NCBI RefSeq assembly: GCF_015706575.1
Contig: NW_024037047.1
Span: forward strand, 3,352,632 to 3,416,631
From: Patiria miniata
Taxonomy: Eukaryota; Echinodermata; Asteroidea; Valvatida; Asterinidae
Length of the DNA: 64,000 nt
Direction of reading: 5' to 3'
Both the position numbers and the translations under genes were made by a program. Under the pieces are notes generated by a model. That model was not told the origin of the DNA. It ran no database searches and saw only the letters and a list, made by a program, of their open reading frames with translations. Positions 22,001 through 31,125 of this stretch are shown piece after piece (the stretch's first letter is position 1; every line of letters starts with the position of its first letter).

Positions 22001-23785
22001 GGAACAGCCTTCAAAGATTCACCAACCATGACCGATTTGTTTACCGGGTTAGTGCGATGCTTGTTTGACAAGAGTCAACCAACTGCTGAACAGGATACAC
22101 ACATTGGAGAAGGAAGAGACCCAAATCATAGGCTTACAAAGGAACAACTCAACGTAGTGGATGGACTTGGTAAGGTTGCCTTCTTCAAGATCGTTGACGG
22201 CTCTGGAAATTCTGTTGCTTTTACCAAGTCTGATTTTGTTGATGAATCCGGAAATGGGCAGAGTATCCTCGACATTGGTGCGAAGGTGGGCCTCATCTGT
22301 TGTGATGAGGAGGTAGACTTACAGTCTGAAACAAGTGATGAGCCCTCGTCATGGAAAGGTAGCAAATGTCTGTGTTACACCCGTGGGGATGCTAGCAAAC
22401 CAGAAACTGGAACCGAGAATGCGGAGTTGCTTCCGCTGCAACATAAAGCTGGTGAAGTCAAGTTTGCACTGGAGGTTCTCCAAGAGTATTGCGCTGGTAT
22501 GTACATGTCACACACAAGAGAAAACATCTCCACATTGATGGATGCAATCAAAAAAGTTGATGTTCTAAAGAATGTTGACAAACTGGCCAACGTGTTTGCT
22601 TTTGGAGGAGGGGGAAGTTCAACTGCTTGTTCTGCACTCGTGGAACATCTAGTTAACGTTATCACGGAGTCTCGGCCAAGAGTACAGAATATTACAGACG
22701 TTATACAGTTGCAGAAATTGATCGAGTTGTGCCTTCAACTGAACTTCGAAGGCAAATGCAAGGGTTGTATGAACAAGCAGCTGCGTTCACTGCTAGTCTC
22801 CTGGAGGTTACTGTTGGTTAATATTTCCGACCACAAGTTGCGACTTCTTACCTATCTTCTGAAGCACGATGAGCCAAAGAGTACAGAATTAAGCTTGAAT
22901 CTAGAGTCAATTGAACTGTTCCGGTTTGAGAAACAAGCTTTTGATGAGATTGAGGAGTACATGAGTTCTTTCGCTTTGAGGGCAAACAAGAACATTACAT
23001 TTGAGGGCATGGGTAATTTAACTTCGAAAGAATTGAAGATGCTTGAGAGGATCGAGTCAAGAGACAAGGATGAGCCACTCTTCCTCAGCAAAGAGTTTAA
23101 AAATACTCACAATATCTACACTTTGGAGTCCATGGCTCTGCACAATCTTAGGCAGTCGGGAGACCGTCGTTTGTCCAGCTCGCCTTATGATTTCGTTGAA
23201 AGCCTTTCGAGTGTGGTGAATGCAAAAGAAATCGTTCTCATAGGGTCGATTTTGAGATCGGACGACATTTGCAACTTTGTCAACAGTCTTGGAACCTTTT
23301 CTTATCTAAAGAAAATAGATTTCCGATTAAATGGGAACATTGATGACAAAGCCTTCCAAGCCATAGTGATGTCACTGAAAACATGCATATGTCTGACTGA
23401 TCTCAGGTTGTCTGTTTCCAAGGTAACTTGCGTTGGGTTCCATCGGGCGAAAGTGGCCATCACAAAAAAACCTGGCTGGTCAAGGTTGAAAACTCTGTAT
23501 CTGCTCCATGTCGCCCAGCCAATACCATTTGCATTGTTCCTTACAAACACTATTAAGCACCTCAAGCAACTGGAATACCTTCACGTATCAGGATGTGAAG
23601 GTCATGACAACAGTGTACCAGAACATGTTCTCGAGGATTTCGAGAAAAGCATGAAAGAATCAAAGCTTGCCGAAAACGTTGAGTTTCTTTTCGAACGGAT
23701 GGAGTCCTTGAAGACAAGGGTTCCATCAAAAATTCGAAGGGAAAAGGGGCCAAGCAAATCACACGATCATCCTTTTGGAAAATAA
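9928..23785 (+). CDS. Copy B: Ig-Ig-Ig-Ig-TM-NACHT-LRR-like receptor (spliced)
   Basis: Coding exons are 9928-10000, 12594-12929, 16622-16972, 19018-19347, 19864-20217, 20528-20689 and 21156-23785, giving about 1411 residues. All introns are phase 1 with GT-AG ends. Predicted order: signal peptide (1-~18), four Ig-like domains (25-136, 137-253, 254-363, 364-481), a transmembrane helix (~490-515), a basic juxtamembrane tail, then a NACHT ATPase (P-loop GRDGSGKTT at 621-629, Walker B VVVLVDDCND at 698-707), a winged-helix-like region (SCLPGILHTLCKLSEW) and a short LRR-like end. Ig ectodomains bind ligands outside the cell; NACHT modules of NLRs hydrolyse NTP and oligomerise in the cytosol. No CARD, PYD, death or TIR domain is visible, so the signalling output is unknown. 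The start is the first ATG after a conserved acceptor and gives a clean hydrophobic signal. Confidence 0.85.
10358..11528. mobile_element. Composite array of ~240-bp tRNA-derived SINE-like units, 11-bp target duplication
   Basis: Three units on the - strand (tRNA-like heads near 10441-10513, 10691-10763 and 10941-11030) are followed by two on the + strand (headless from about 11107, and 11339-11412). Each unit is a tRNA-like head plus a ~165-base tail (CACTGAGTATACAGTG, GGCAAAACCTAATTTGAT, ATCACCCCGG). An 11-bp direct repeat ACGTAAATATT flanks the array (10347-10357 and 11529-11539). Copy C (about 31428) has the uninterrupted site, so the array was inserted as a whole after B and C split, or grew there. 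It lies in the intron between the signal and Ig1 exons. The third head carries a ~17-base internal insertion. Confidence 0.8.
11339..11412 (+). repeat. Best-preserved tRNA-like head of the SINE array
   Basis: It folds as a tRNA-like cloverleaf: a partly paired acceptor stem (GCTCGG with CCGAGT), a D arm GTC..GAC, an anticodon-like CTGC..GCAG stem with CTAGAAA in the loop (Ser-AGA-like), and a T arm whose loop reads TTCGAGT. In this copy the T stem has one change (GGGGG for GTGGG). An A-box-like TGGTCGAGTGG and a B box GGTTCGAGTCC are intact, so RNA polymerase III transcription is plausible. The imperfect acceptor stem and repeat context argue against a working tRNA gene. Confidence 0.6.
12594..12929 (+). 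CDS. Copy B exon 3: Ig-like domain 1
   Basis: A 112-codon phase 1-1 exon between ATCTCACAG and G|GTAAG. V-type Ig hallmarks are the B-strand Cys in HRIPCRS, the C-strand Trp in AVYWYRG and the F-strand motif DAGRYLCQV. The ABCD strands differ from copy C around DAPNRVTL. Confidence 0.88.
12930..16621. other. Copy B intron with degenerate tandem repeats
   Basis: A 3.7 kb intron between the Ig1 and Ig2 exons with no supported gene. Its first part is homologous to the copy C intron (from 32721). It is AT-rich and includes CA runs. From about 15650 to 16370 a unit of roughly 120-150 bases recurs in diverged form, recognisable by AGGCATTTAAAAAAAATGAAC, AATGTGACATTACATGACAT and GATGTCACTTTA blocks. 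Confidence 0.5.
15650..16370. repeat. Diverged tandem repeat, ~120-150 bp period
   Basis: At least five imperfect units, each with a run of A then ATGAAC or similar, TTTAATGTGACATYACATGACAT and a GTCATC..GCCACTTTA block, start near 15652, 15788, 16028, 16180 and 16312. The period is uneven, so this is an old minisatellite-like array. It has no coding sense. Confidence 0.45.
16622..16972 (+). CDS. Copy B exon 4: Ig-like domain 2
   Basis: A 117-codon phase 1-1 exon. It has paired Cys in TLSCHCAS and RIWCHVF, the core Trp in SVVYWSTGEG, and sequons NSS, NST and NTS. The F-strand lacks the common DxGxYxC and reads RIWCHVF instead, a shared trait of the second and fourth Ig domains in this family. 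Confidence 0.85.
17467..17849. mobile_element. MITE, GGCC-ended, TAA target duplication (Harbinger-like)
   Basis: The ends are inverted copies (GGCC, an A-run, then TCGGTCTCTGGTCAG; the right end gives the reverse complement). TAA occurs on both sides (17464-17466 and 17850-17852). The matching intron of copy C near 35505 lacks it. A 3-bp TAA duplication fits PIF/Harbinger elements. It contains poly-T and poly-G tracts and no transposase. Confidence 0.6.
17871..18800. mobile_element. Non-autonomous element with ~121-bp inverted ends
   Basis: Left arm 17871-17991 and right arm 18680-18800 are inverted copies, both starting TCCCGGGACATACCGTTA and rich in ACCGTTTgaCCGTTT motifs. The interior has no recognisable protein. 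It sits in a GACT microsatellite beside the GGCC element and is absent from copy C. I see no clear target duplication, so the superfamily is open. Confidence 0.65.
19018..19347 (+). CDS. Copy B exon 5: Ig-like domain 3
   Basis: A 110-codon phase 1-1 exon. Ig features: Cys in QTIPCIAW, Trp in MVQWFKV and the F-strand DTHTGRYVCV. It carries sequons NQT, NYS, NDT and NNS, which suits an extracellular position. The donor reads TTTG|GTACGT. Confidence 0.87.
19864..20217 (+). CDS. Copy B exon 6: Ig-like domain 4
   Basis: A 118-codon phase 1-1 exon. Cys in ELKCPAG and RYWCHVF, Trp in VIWSYGPP, an extra Cys pair (GCFGIT and NKCLQ), and sequons NIT, NAT and NKS. It is the membrane-proximal domain and is nearly identical in copies B and C. 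Confidence 0.86.
20528..20689 (+). CDS. Copy B exon 7: transmembrane helix and juxtamembrane tail
   Basis: A 54-codon phase 1-1 exon. A hydrophobic run from TLVIVICV to VGLCLVL is followed by the stop-transfer KCRRRC and a short tail with GSYTSVDNTG. The tail holds a YxxV motif kept in copies C and D. It joins directly to the NACHT exon. Confidence 0.86.
21156..23785 (+). CDS. Copy B exon 8: NACHT ATPase and LRR-like C-terminus
   Basis: The single 3' exon encodes about 876 residues from TTAG|AT to TAA at 23783-23785. The P-loop GRDGSGKTT lies at 21410-21436, Walker B VVVLVDDCND is ~70 residues later and the sensor-1-like stretch is GCRMVMATRYGQW. An NLR winged-helix-like proline motif (SCLPGILHTLCKL) and an EVKFALEVLQEYCAG segment, like the FxHxxxQEFxAA motif of NLRs, follow. 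The end has a few degenerate LRRs (KIDFRLNGNIDDKAF, CLTDLRLS, RLKTLYLLHV, LEYLHVSGC). AATAAA overlaps the stop. Confidence 0.88.
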
Positions 23786-23958
23786 ACATGTTTTCAACCT
23801 GAATGATAGCAGGGAAGTGTTTATAAAAGTGTTTAGGCTAATTGTTAAACCTTGTTTTTTTGCAATGTAGGTTCGTTTCTTGATAAACAACATTTAACTT
23901 AAGCATTCTTAAATGAATCAGTAAGATTTTAGGCTTTGCATTGTAGAGATACTAATGC

Positions 23959-24212
23959 ATGAAAGGTTTGCGGAAACACCAATGTGGACATGATTTCTTA
24001 AACTAAGAGGATGGTTCTAAAAAAACCCAGACGTATAAATTCGACGTTTCGGTCAGTTTGCTCTGACCGTCTTCAAGAGAGTGCGTCTCCGTCTCCTGAA
24101 TACGGTCAGAGCATACTGACCGGAACGTCGATTTTATACCTTTGGTTCTTTTTAGAACCATTCTCTTAGTTTGAGAAATTATTCCAATATGTTGTTTCCG
24201 CAAACCTTTCAT
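23959..24212. repeat. Palindromic foldback repeat, ~112-bp arms
   Basis: The arms 23959-24070 and 24102-24212 are inverted copies, starting ATGAAAGGTTTGCGGAAACA and running inward through GGTTCTAAAA, CGACGTTTCGGTCAG and GCTCTGACCGT. The ~31-base spacer holds GTCTCCTGAA. Related GTTCTnAAAAGAAC pieces occur at 27690-27870 and 37590-37690, so this is a dispersed family. It lies just after copy B. Confidence 0.65.
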
Positions 24213-24469
24213 TCATTAAAAGAATCAGTTCGGTTTCAAACTTTACTAGCGGACTTGTTCTCTGTGGCATGCTTCATAGTTGTTTCAACCCGTAAGGTTC
24301 CCTTATGACATAGTGTTGATGTAAACCGTGACGTATCCTTGTTTTTTGGGTTTATTGTGTTTTTTTTGTTTTTTTTTTTTGCTTGCATTGGGATACTCAT
24401 AGTGCATTTCTTTTGATGGGATACAGTCCATTGAAATACCGATTAGGTGACCAAGGGATTGTACTACTT

Positions 24470-24660
24470 GAATAATATAAACCACTTGCTTTAATATTTC
24501 AATGAAGTTTGAATGGAAATTGGCCAAGGTTACTCCTATCCACAAAGGTGGCAACCTCGACCCCAGGGTGTCGAGCAGTACGCGCCCATCATTACCTGAT
24601 CTCTCACCCTGGTATTGGATCATTTGCACGTGCAAGATTTTCGAACACGTATGCGAATGA
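24470..24660 (+). mobile_element. LINE fragment (RT N-terminal part)
   Basis: One frame reads EWKLAKVTPIHKGGNLDPR, the start of the non-LTR reverse transcriptase domain (W..A.V.P..KGG). It then decays through QYAPI and KIFEH-like residues. It may be part of the same insertion as 25000-26440 or a separate scrap. Confidence 0.6.
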
Positions 24661-24999
24661 GGAATAGTCTGGTGCCTGCATGTGCGTTACATTACGTTGT
24701 CTGGGGTAAAAACTGAGTCAATTCGTCGCAGCGCGAGCATGGCGTGAGTTACGAAAATGCTATGTATTTAATTAAACTGTTACGATCTTATCGAGACAAC
24801 ATGCAGTATCACATTTCATATTAATATGAACAGATTGGAAAAGGAAAGGAATGTTTTTGAGAAGGCGTGGACGAATGATCGTGAAAAGCCAATTGCGATA
24901 TCGAATCAGGATACAGGAAGAAAGTTTACTATCCAGGTTTTACTATTGGAAACACGGTTGAAAATAAAGTAAGCACTGGGGACGAGGTTGCAAAGGTGG

Positions 25000-26440
25000 T
25001 GTACTTCATGACCCTTTTCAATACCGACCTATTTCAGTTATATCAACTGTTTTGACAATTTTTGAGCGTATTGTTCATAATCAGTTTCCTCATATTCGTA
25101 CAGTGAATGACTGCCTAGCACAGGAACAATTGGTCTTCAGACCTCTTCATTCCACACAAACAACACCCCTTGATATCTCTGACGTCTTACTCAAGCAGGT
25201 AGACAGTGGTACATTTATTGGAGCAGTGTTTTAAGATCTTCGTAAAGATTTTGACTATGTCAATCACACAATTTTGCTTAACAAATTACACAATATAGGC
25301 GTAAGAGGTCTGGAGCTCGACTGGTTCCAGTCTTACCTTCATGGAAGGATACAGGTAACTTACACTGGGAAAGTCTTATCGAACAAATCCGATGCTATCA
25401 ATTTAGGAGTACCACAAGGAACTATCTTGGGCCCATTATTGTTTTCTATATTTATTAAGATATCACGTCAGTGACTGAGCATACTAGAATTGTCCTTTAT
25501 GCCGCTGACACATCATTTTTTTAAAATCAAGTAAAGATATTCATCAGATTAACTTGTATCTAACCCGTGATCTGCAGAAAATATCAATTTGGCTCATTGA
25601 CAATATATTAAAATTGAAAATTACTGAGTCCAAAAGCATGTTGAAAAAAACATTTGCCTGGGACAAGTAACCATAAGATAAATATCTTGGTGTTCACATC
25701 GATTGTAAAATGAAATAGATAGAACATATTGACTATATTGCATCTTCTGTCTCTAAAACAATAGGTATTTTGAATAGACTCAAAATGTCTTACCTACACA
25801 AACCCTTTTTCTTATTGTGAAAAGCCTTATATTTCCTCAGTTTGATTATCGGGATCGTATATGGAGCTGTGCTTTCAAAATATCGTTACAACCGCTGCTC
25901 GATGTACTTTTGAACGAGAGCAGGAAGGACTATTCTTAAGGTCTCACCTAGAACATCAGCATCAGCTGTAAATAGTGAACTAGGTTGGAATATTCTTAGT
26001 AATGTGGTTCTTCCACTCCCTAGAACAGAAAATGGAAGAAGAACTTTTAACACAAGGGGTGCCCAGGCTTGGAATAAATTACCGCAACATTAAAAATCTC
26101 CACATCCAACAAGTCTTCATCGCTTCGTCAAACAACTCAAACAGCTCAGTTAAAACAAATAAACCAAAAATAAACGCACAAAAACAAAACGGGGGGATGT
26201 CATCTTGCAGTGATTTTTGTATTGTATTGTAAATGTCTGTTGATCTGCGGAATTCCTATTTTATTTAAGTTTAATTAAATGAATGTTTAACATTCTTACA
26301 TTGTTCTTTTAATATTTTAAGCGTATTTAAATGGTGGTTTTGTGTGAGCTGGGATCCATAGGAGATCAGTGAGTGTTTTTTTCACTAAATGGATCACCCA
26401 GGATAATTAAGAAATAAATAAAGTAAATAATAGATATATC
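25000..26440 (+). mobile_element. Truncated non-LTR retrotransposon (jockey/CR1/L2-like), broken
   Basis: Frames show the RT blocks in order: YRPISVIST..TIFERIVHNQ, EQLVFRPLHSTQT, DFDYVNHTILLNKL, GLELDWFQSYLHGRIQV, GVPQGTILGPLLFSIF, a decayed YAADT, then the C-terminal LPRTENGRRTFNTRGAQAW. Several stops and frame changes separate them. The 3' end, about 26380-26440, reads GATCACCCAGGATAATTAAG and AAATAAATAAAGTAAATAA, a 3' UTR tail of CR1/L2 style. The endonuclease region is missing. It is specific to copy B's 3' flank. Confidence 0.75.
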
Positions 26441-28500
26441 TTAAGTGCAACAGTATTTTTTTTTTTTTTTTTTTTTATTTTTTTACAGTTTATCACCAAA
26501 CAGATGTGTATGCGTGCGTATTGTTAGGCAAGATATGCAATAGCGGTAAAGTGATGGAGCTGTGAATGGTTCTATGCGTTTCTATGTATATTTGTTTTGT
26601 TTTTAAATAATTTTGTTATCGACTTTATGTTACTTTGTATAGGATTTGTACCGTATTGAAAACGCAAAGTAATTCTTATCAGAACTTTGAAGGTTTTGTA
26701 TATTGCTTATGGAGATCTATTGAGATCTTATCATGCTTCATGAGTCTTTAGTTGTACTATGGCTTCAAGCCCATCTATTTCTTGTTGTGGTTTATGAGTG
26801 ATCATAAGAAACAGCTATTAAATAGTCATCGTGCATTTATACAAGTTGTGTGATTTCTACGATCCGAATAGTTCTAACTCTTCATTGGTGCTTCCCTTCG
26901 CTTGTACATACACAAAATACAATTTGAATCTTACAACCTTTCCATGGATTACCCTTGTATTGCTTCAGGTATTTTTTTTTTGCTATGTGCAAACTGAAAC
27001 ACGAAATCTTAGGTGAAAATTGACAATAACGTTCACATGATGCAAGACGTGTTTGGCCTTCAACGTATGGAAAACAATCATTGATGCGACCAGTATTTGT
27101 GAAAAAGGTAGATTTGGCACAACAAGCTACCATATATTTAAGTACATGTATGAAGATCTAATGTGTTTTTTTTTCTCAATACGATGGTACATTTAATGGT
27201 CCAATAACATTGAGTATAGTGTAGATTCGTTCTAAGTACATAAATAATCAAAATTACGCGCTGTTTGTGAATGCAAATATCAAACTTCGATTGATATATG
27301 TTTATTTGTCTTTTGGTATATGTAAAATATATGTTAAATATCTCATGTACAGTTATTTTTCCTTCTCCAAAATTACTTGTATGACTACTCAAATTTAAAA
27401 AATCTTAATATTTATGTATAGACCATGTGCTCTGTAGCGTCATGCCTTGAGGCAACCGCTGGGCAAAACAAAGTTTGCCCAGATTAAGCCACTCAAGTTA
27501 AAAAGGCGAGATTTGATTCATCTTGCTTGTTGCGCTATTGTTTCATTATTCGATTTATATGTTTTGTAATTTTTCAGAGTAAACACGAATCTGTGTTCAC
27601 TTTACATTCCGCATGTGCTTTTTTTTAAGATTCTAACAACAACTGAATTATAAGATTTGAGGTTTTGCATGGTGGAATATCAGTATCGTCAGTCTCCTGA
27701 CGATGACTAGAGCAGGCTAGTCGAAACGTTAAGACCTAAGACAAAGTCTTTTAGAACCTAAAACAGGACCGTTCTTATCAAAACAAAAACTACTAATAAG
27801 CGAAGTTGACAATAAGCAGGACAAGTTCTTTTCAGAACTAAATATCTTCTAAGCAGTAGTTATTACCACATGGTGTTACCGCAAACCGAAACAATAACAA
27901 CTGAAATAAAATGTCAAGTTATGTATTGTACAAGCCAAGTTTACCAAGCCCTCGTTATCATTCCTTCTTTCGCCTGGTTGTTTCATCCATTTCACTCTTG
28001 CAAGCATAAAGAGGCATTAGCGATTGGAATCAAGTCTAAGACGCGGTCACGGAAGCACTTCGACTGCCCTTAGACAGTATTTGGATCAGGCTGTCAGAGC
28101 CACGGCCACGTCTATTGCCAGCATCAGCCCGCGTATTTGCCCTGCGAGGACTTGGACCTTTAACTCTAGATATAAGATTCCGATGCGGCATATAGACATT
28201 TAATGTTTCTACCATTAGCGCCATCGCCAGAACGACGTACAGTCCTCCGATCGTGTTGGTAAGTGGGCGTTTAGTCTGCTAGTGCTGGCTCTTTTTCGTA
28301 TTTCCACGTATGTCCAAGATGGCCGTGATGTTGTCTATCCGTTCCAGCAAAGAGCGACTCGCTTTCGATCCAGCTGTCAGCGTGTCTGATCTTTGGAGAA
28401 GAAGAAATGCACCTTTCGATGAAAAGATTGGTAAAGGAAAAGTATCTATATATAGTTCTATTTAGGAAAGTGACTGTAAAAATTAATGCGTTCTAGGGTA
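26441..28500. other. B/C intergenic: shared 3' flank and repeat scraps, no gene
   Basis: From about 26480 the sequence matches A's 3' flank (from about 1490), including TTTGAAGGTTT, the GTGATTTCTACGATCCGAATAG block and the sequence after 27500. A poly-T run lies at 26458-26485. A GTTCT..AGAAC repeat piece sits at about 27690-27870, with CAGTCTCCTGACGATGACTAGAGCAGGCTAGTC-type inverted parts. From about 27880 the region upstream of copy C begins. No coding sequence is supported; the open frame near 28036-28224 on the - strand is not shared by other units. Confidence 0.5.
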
Positions 28501-29616
28501 TTTACAACATTAAACCCATGTTTTTGAGCCAGTGAAGGGGGCAGTTAACAAGGCCGGTATCTGGGCACAAAATACAATAAATATCATATTCATTGAAGCA
28601 TTAATTTATGAATTAAATTTAATTTAAAAAAGGGCATGTAAACTGTAAGTTGTAGCAATATGTACAGTATGTGCAGACGAACTGACGTCATTTACACCTT
28701 TAAAACGGTTCCTATCATTATTGCGTCTCCAGTTTGCCGCAAAGCACGCAATTTTTGGACATTTAATTTATGGTAACTCTCATTTAGGTTCCACGTGATG
28801 ACAATAAAAGGCAAGCTTAGAAAAGCTCAACCAAGAGCTATAACAAAAATGCAGTCATTACCTTCAGGCGGAGTTATAGAGAGTATCACTGGGATGATCA
28901 CCCTTTGACATTATAACAACGCATTAGCGGTATACAGAGTATAACAAATGGCAGGACCATTGTTTGAATAAAGTTTTGCTTGTAGCACTTTAATATCTAG
29001 GATATAAAAGCCCAATTAATGAGCTTTTTATTTGTACAAGAATCGTTAAAATCCGTTGACATCACTCATTTATTTTTCAAGTTACGGAATTTTGAACACA
29101 TTTATTATTATTTTTTATGAATATGGAAAACACAGTTGGGCGGACTTAGTCAAATCCGTTGTCTCTATGGGGTTGTCCAATCCAAACTATTTGGCTTTTT
29201 TGAGACGTAAAGCAAGTTCAATCCACGAGTGACAATCAGTAAGTGAGTCAGTGAGTCAGGTGTAAAGATGACTGTAGTCTGGCCCCTCTGGGATCAGTGA
29301 ACAGCACAGGCTGATTATTGACAATTACATATGTTGAACGTATGTATTATTATATATTATATTATTAATATGTATTATTATTAATGACAGTGTTAACGCT
29401 TTTAAACCTAATGTGGTTATTAATTAAATAGGCCTATACCTTCAACTAAAAGGACGACATAATTAGCAGAATGGGAATCCCATCATTATTCAAGGGTGTT
29501 ATTCCCCCTTTGATTATAAAGGTCTTTAAGTTTCTACAGATATGTAAAAATAACCAAATGGAAATCCCCTTCCACAGTCTGTTGTGATATCAAACCCAGG
29601 CATAAATTATAGGCTG

Positions 29617-29625
29617 TTTATATAA
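29617..29625 (+). promoter_or_regulatory. Putative TATA box of copy C
   Basis: TTTATATAA lies at the same place as the copy B motif, followed by the conserved CTTGGACCTTGTATCTT stretch about 25 bases later. Confidence 0.45.
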
Positions 29626-29644
29626 CGCAGTAGTGTAAATACTC

Positions 29645-29849
29645 TTGGACCTTGTATCTTAGGCGTATCAGTTTTGCTGATGCTGTATGCATAAATACTT
29701 GTGTTATTGCTTCCCGTAGCCATTTCTGTCTGGATTCGGAACGAAATCCTCAGGATCGCCAGTTACCATTAGGGCCATGCACATTCTTACAAGGTGTAAC
29801 GTTAACCACAAAGAGTGCTGACACCGTTTGGGTATTTTATGAAACTCTG
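29645..29849 (+). other. Putative non-coding first exon of copy C
   Basis: This block is homologous to 7322-7521 and ends in the donor CTCTG|GTGAGTAG. Its partner acceptor TTTTCCTTCCAG ends at 31015, 37 bases before the copy C ATG. The start is approximate. Confidence 0.5.
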
Positions 29850-31052
29850 GTGAGTAGCTGACATTTTCTTTCGCTTCAATTCATATTGGCATGTAGTCAT
29901 AATTACTGAAGGATATAAGCTTTCATAATGGGCCTCTAAGAACTTGTCCTTGCTCTACAAGGTTTTCCCAAAATGCCAGCCACAAACAAAGGGACAACAT
30001 GATCAAACTAATGACAGAATTACCATAATTTGGGTTTCATCATAACCTAGGGGCAGTCAGCTTCCCATTGATATATTGGATGTATTATTCTGGTCATGCA
30101 TCACTGAGTTCAATTGTTTTTATCATGGTTTGTAAAAAATGCATCAGTTTGTAAACCAGTTGAAATACTAAACATGTTTAGAGTATCGGTGGATATTGTT
30201 AAGCAATTGGACATTGATGTTTAGTCACGGGACACATAATGTTTGTCTTCTGAATATGTTATCAATGAGGTAGGAATATTGCACGTTTTGTTTGATTGTA
30301 GGTTCGTATTAAAGCCGTCTTCTCACGTTACCCGGTCGCCCTGGGTTGTACAATTTGGTACTTGTTCAGACGTCTTCAGCGGTGGGGGAAATCTTCCATG
30401 CCCCATCGCACCATTCCATGTTGATTACGTAGATTATGTCCCCTGTTCTTGGCCTGCACATCATATAGGCTTGAAATGGACTGCTCAAAACCTTGTTCTT
30501 TAAATACTTTCTCTCCCACCACCAAAACAGTCACAATGAGTCAAATTCAGTTACATTGGAGGTCATTCCCCAGCACGATTCAGTGAAACTACGGTGTGCC
30601 CAAAATTTCCTTAAAGCATTTCTTGACAGGCTGGGGGTTCGGGCACCGTTTTGTGCCCGCTCGTCAATGATGTTTGGATATGCATGTATCGTTTCCTTGA
30701 TGTTCGATATACAGGTTGTGATTCCGCGCTGCGGCACAAGATCGTGATTAAATCATGTTATTGATGCTTTCTTGAATTCTCCTTGAAGCTATATGTCTTA
30801 CAAGCTATGTACTTTCAATTTCGAAACAATGAAACTCAGTGATGCATGAAAAGATGTATACTTCCAAGATATCATTGGGAACCTCGCTGAACACAGTTAA
30901 TGATAACCTCATTATTATTGCCATTAAGGTCAAATTTTGTTTATGTTATCCCCTTGTCAACAAAGACTAACGAACGATTTACTCTATATTGCAAGTGGTG
31001 TCATTTTCCTTCCAGAGAACTGCTTACGTAGGAGCTTATCTCAAAACCGGAC

Positions 31053-31125
31053 ATGTTTCTTACGTTCCTGTTCCTAATAGTTGAGTTGTGCAGTGTTGAG
31101 AGCAGAACATGTCCAGCCAGTTCTG
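31053..31125 (+). CDS. Copy C exon 2: signal peptide
   Basis: Starts FLTFLFLIVELC and ends VESRTCPASS. The same 73-base length and phase 1 donor TCTG|GTAAAG as copy B. A Glu inside the hydrophobic run (IVELC) makes the signal slightly weaker than in B. Confidence 0.8.

Noticed and set aside
28036-28224. Minus-strand frame of 62 codons upstream of copy C
   Set aside because: The matching region at the right edge of the window has this part deleted, and no motif is seen, so coding is not supported.
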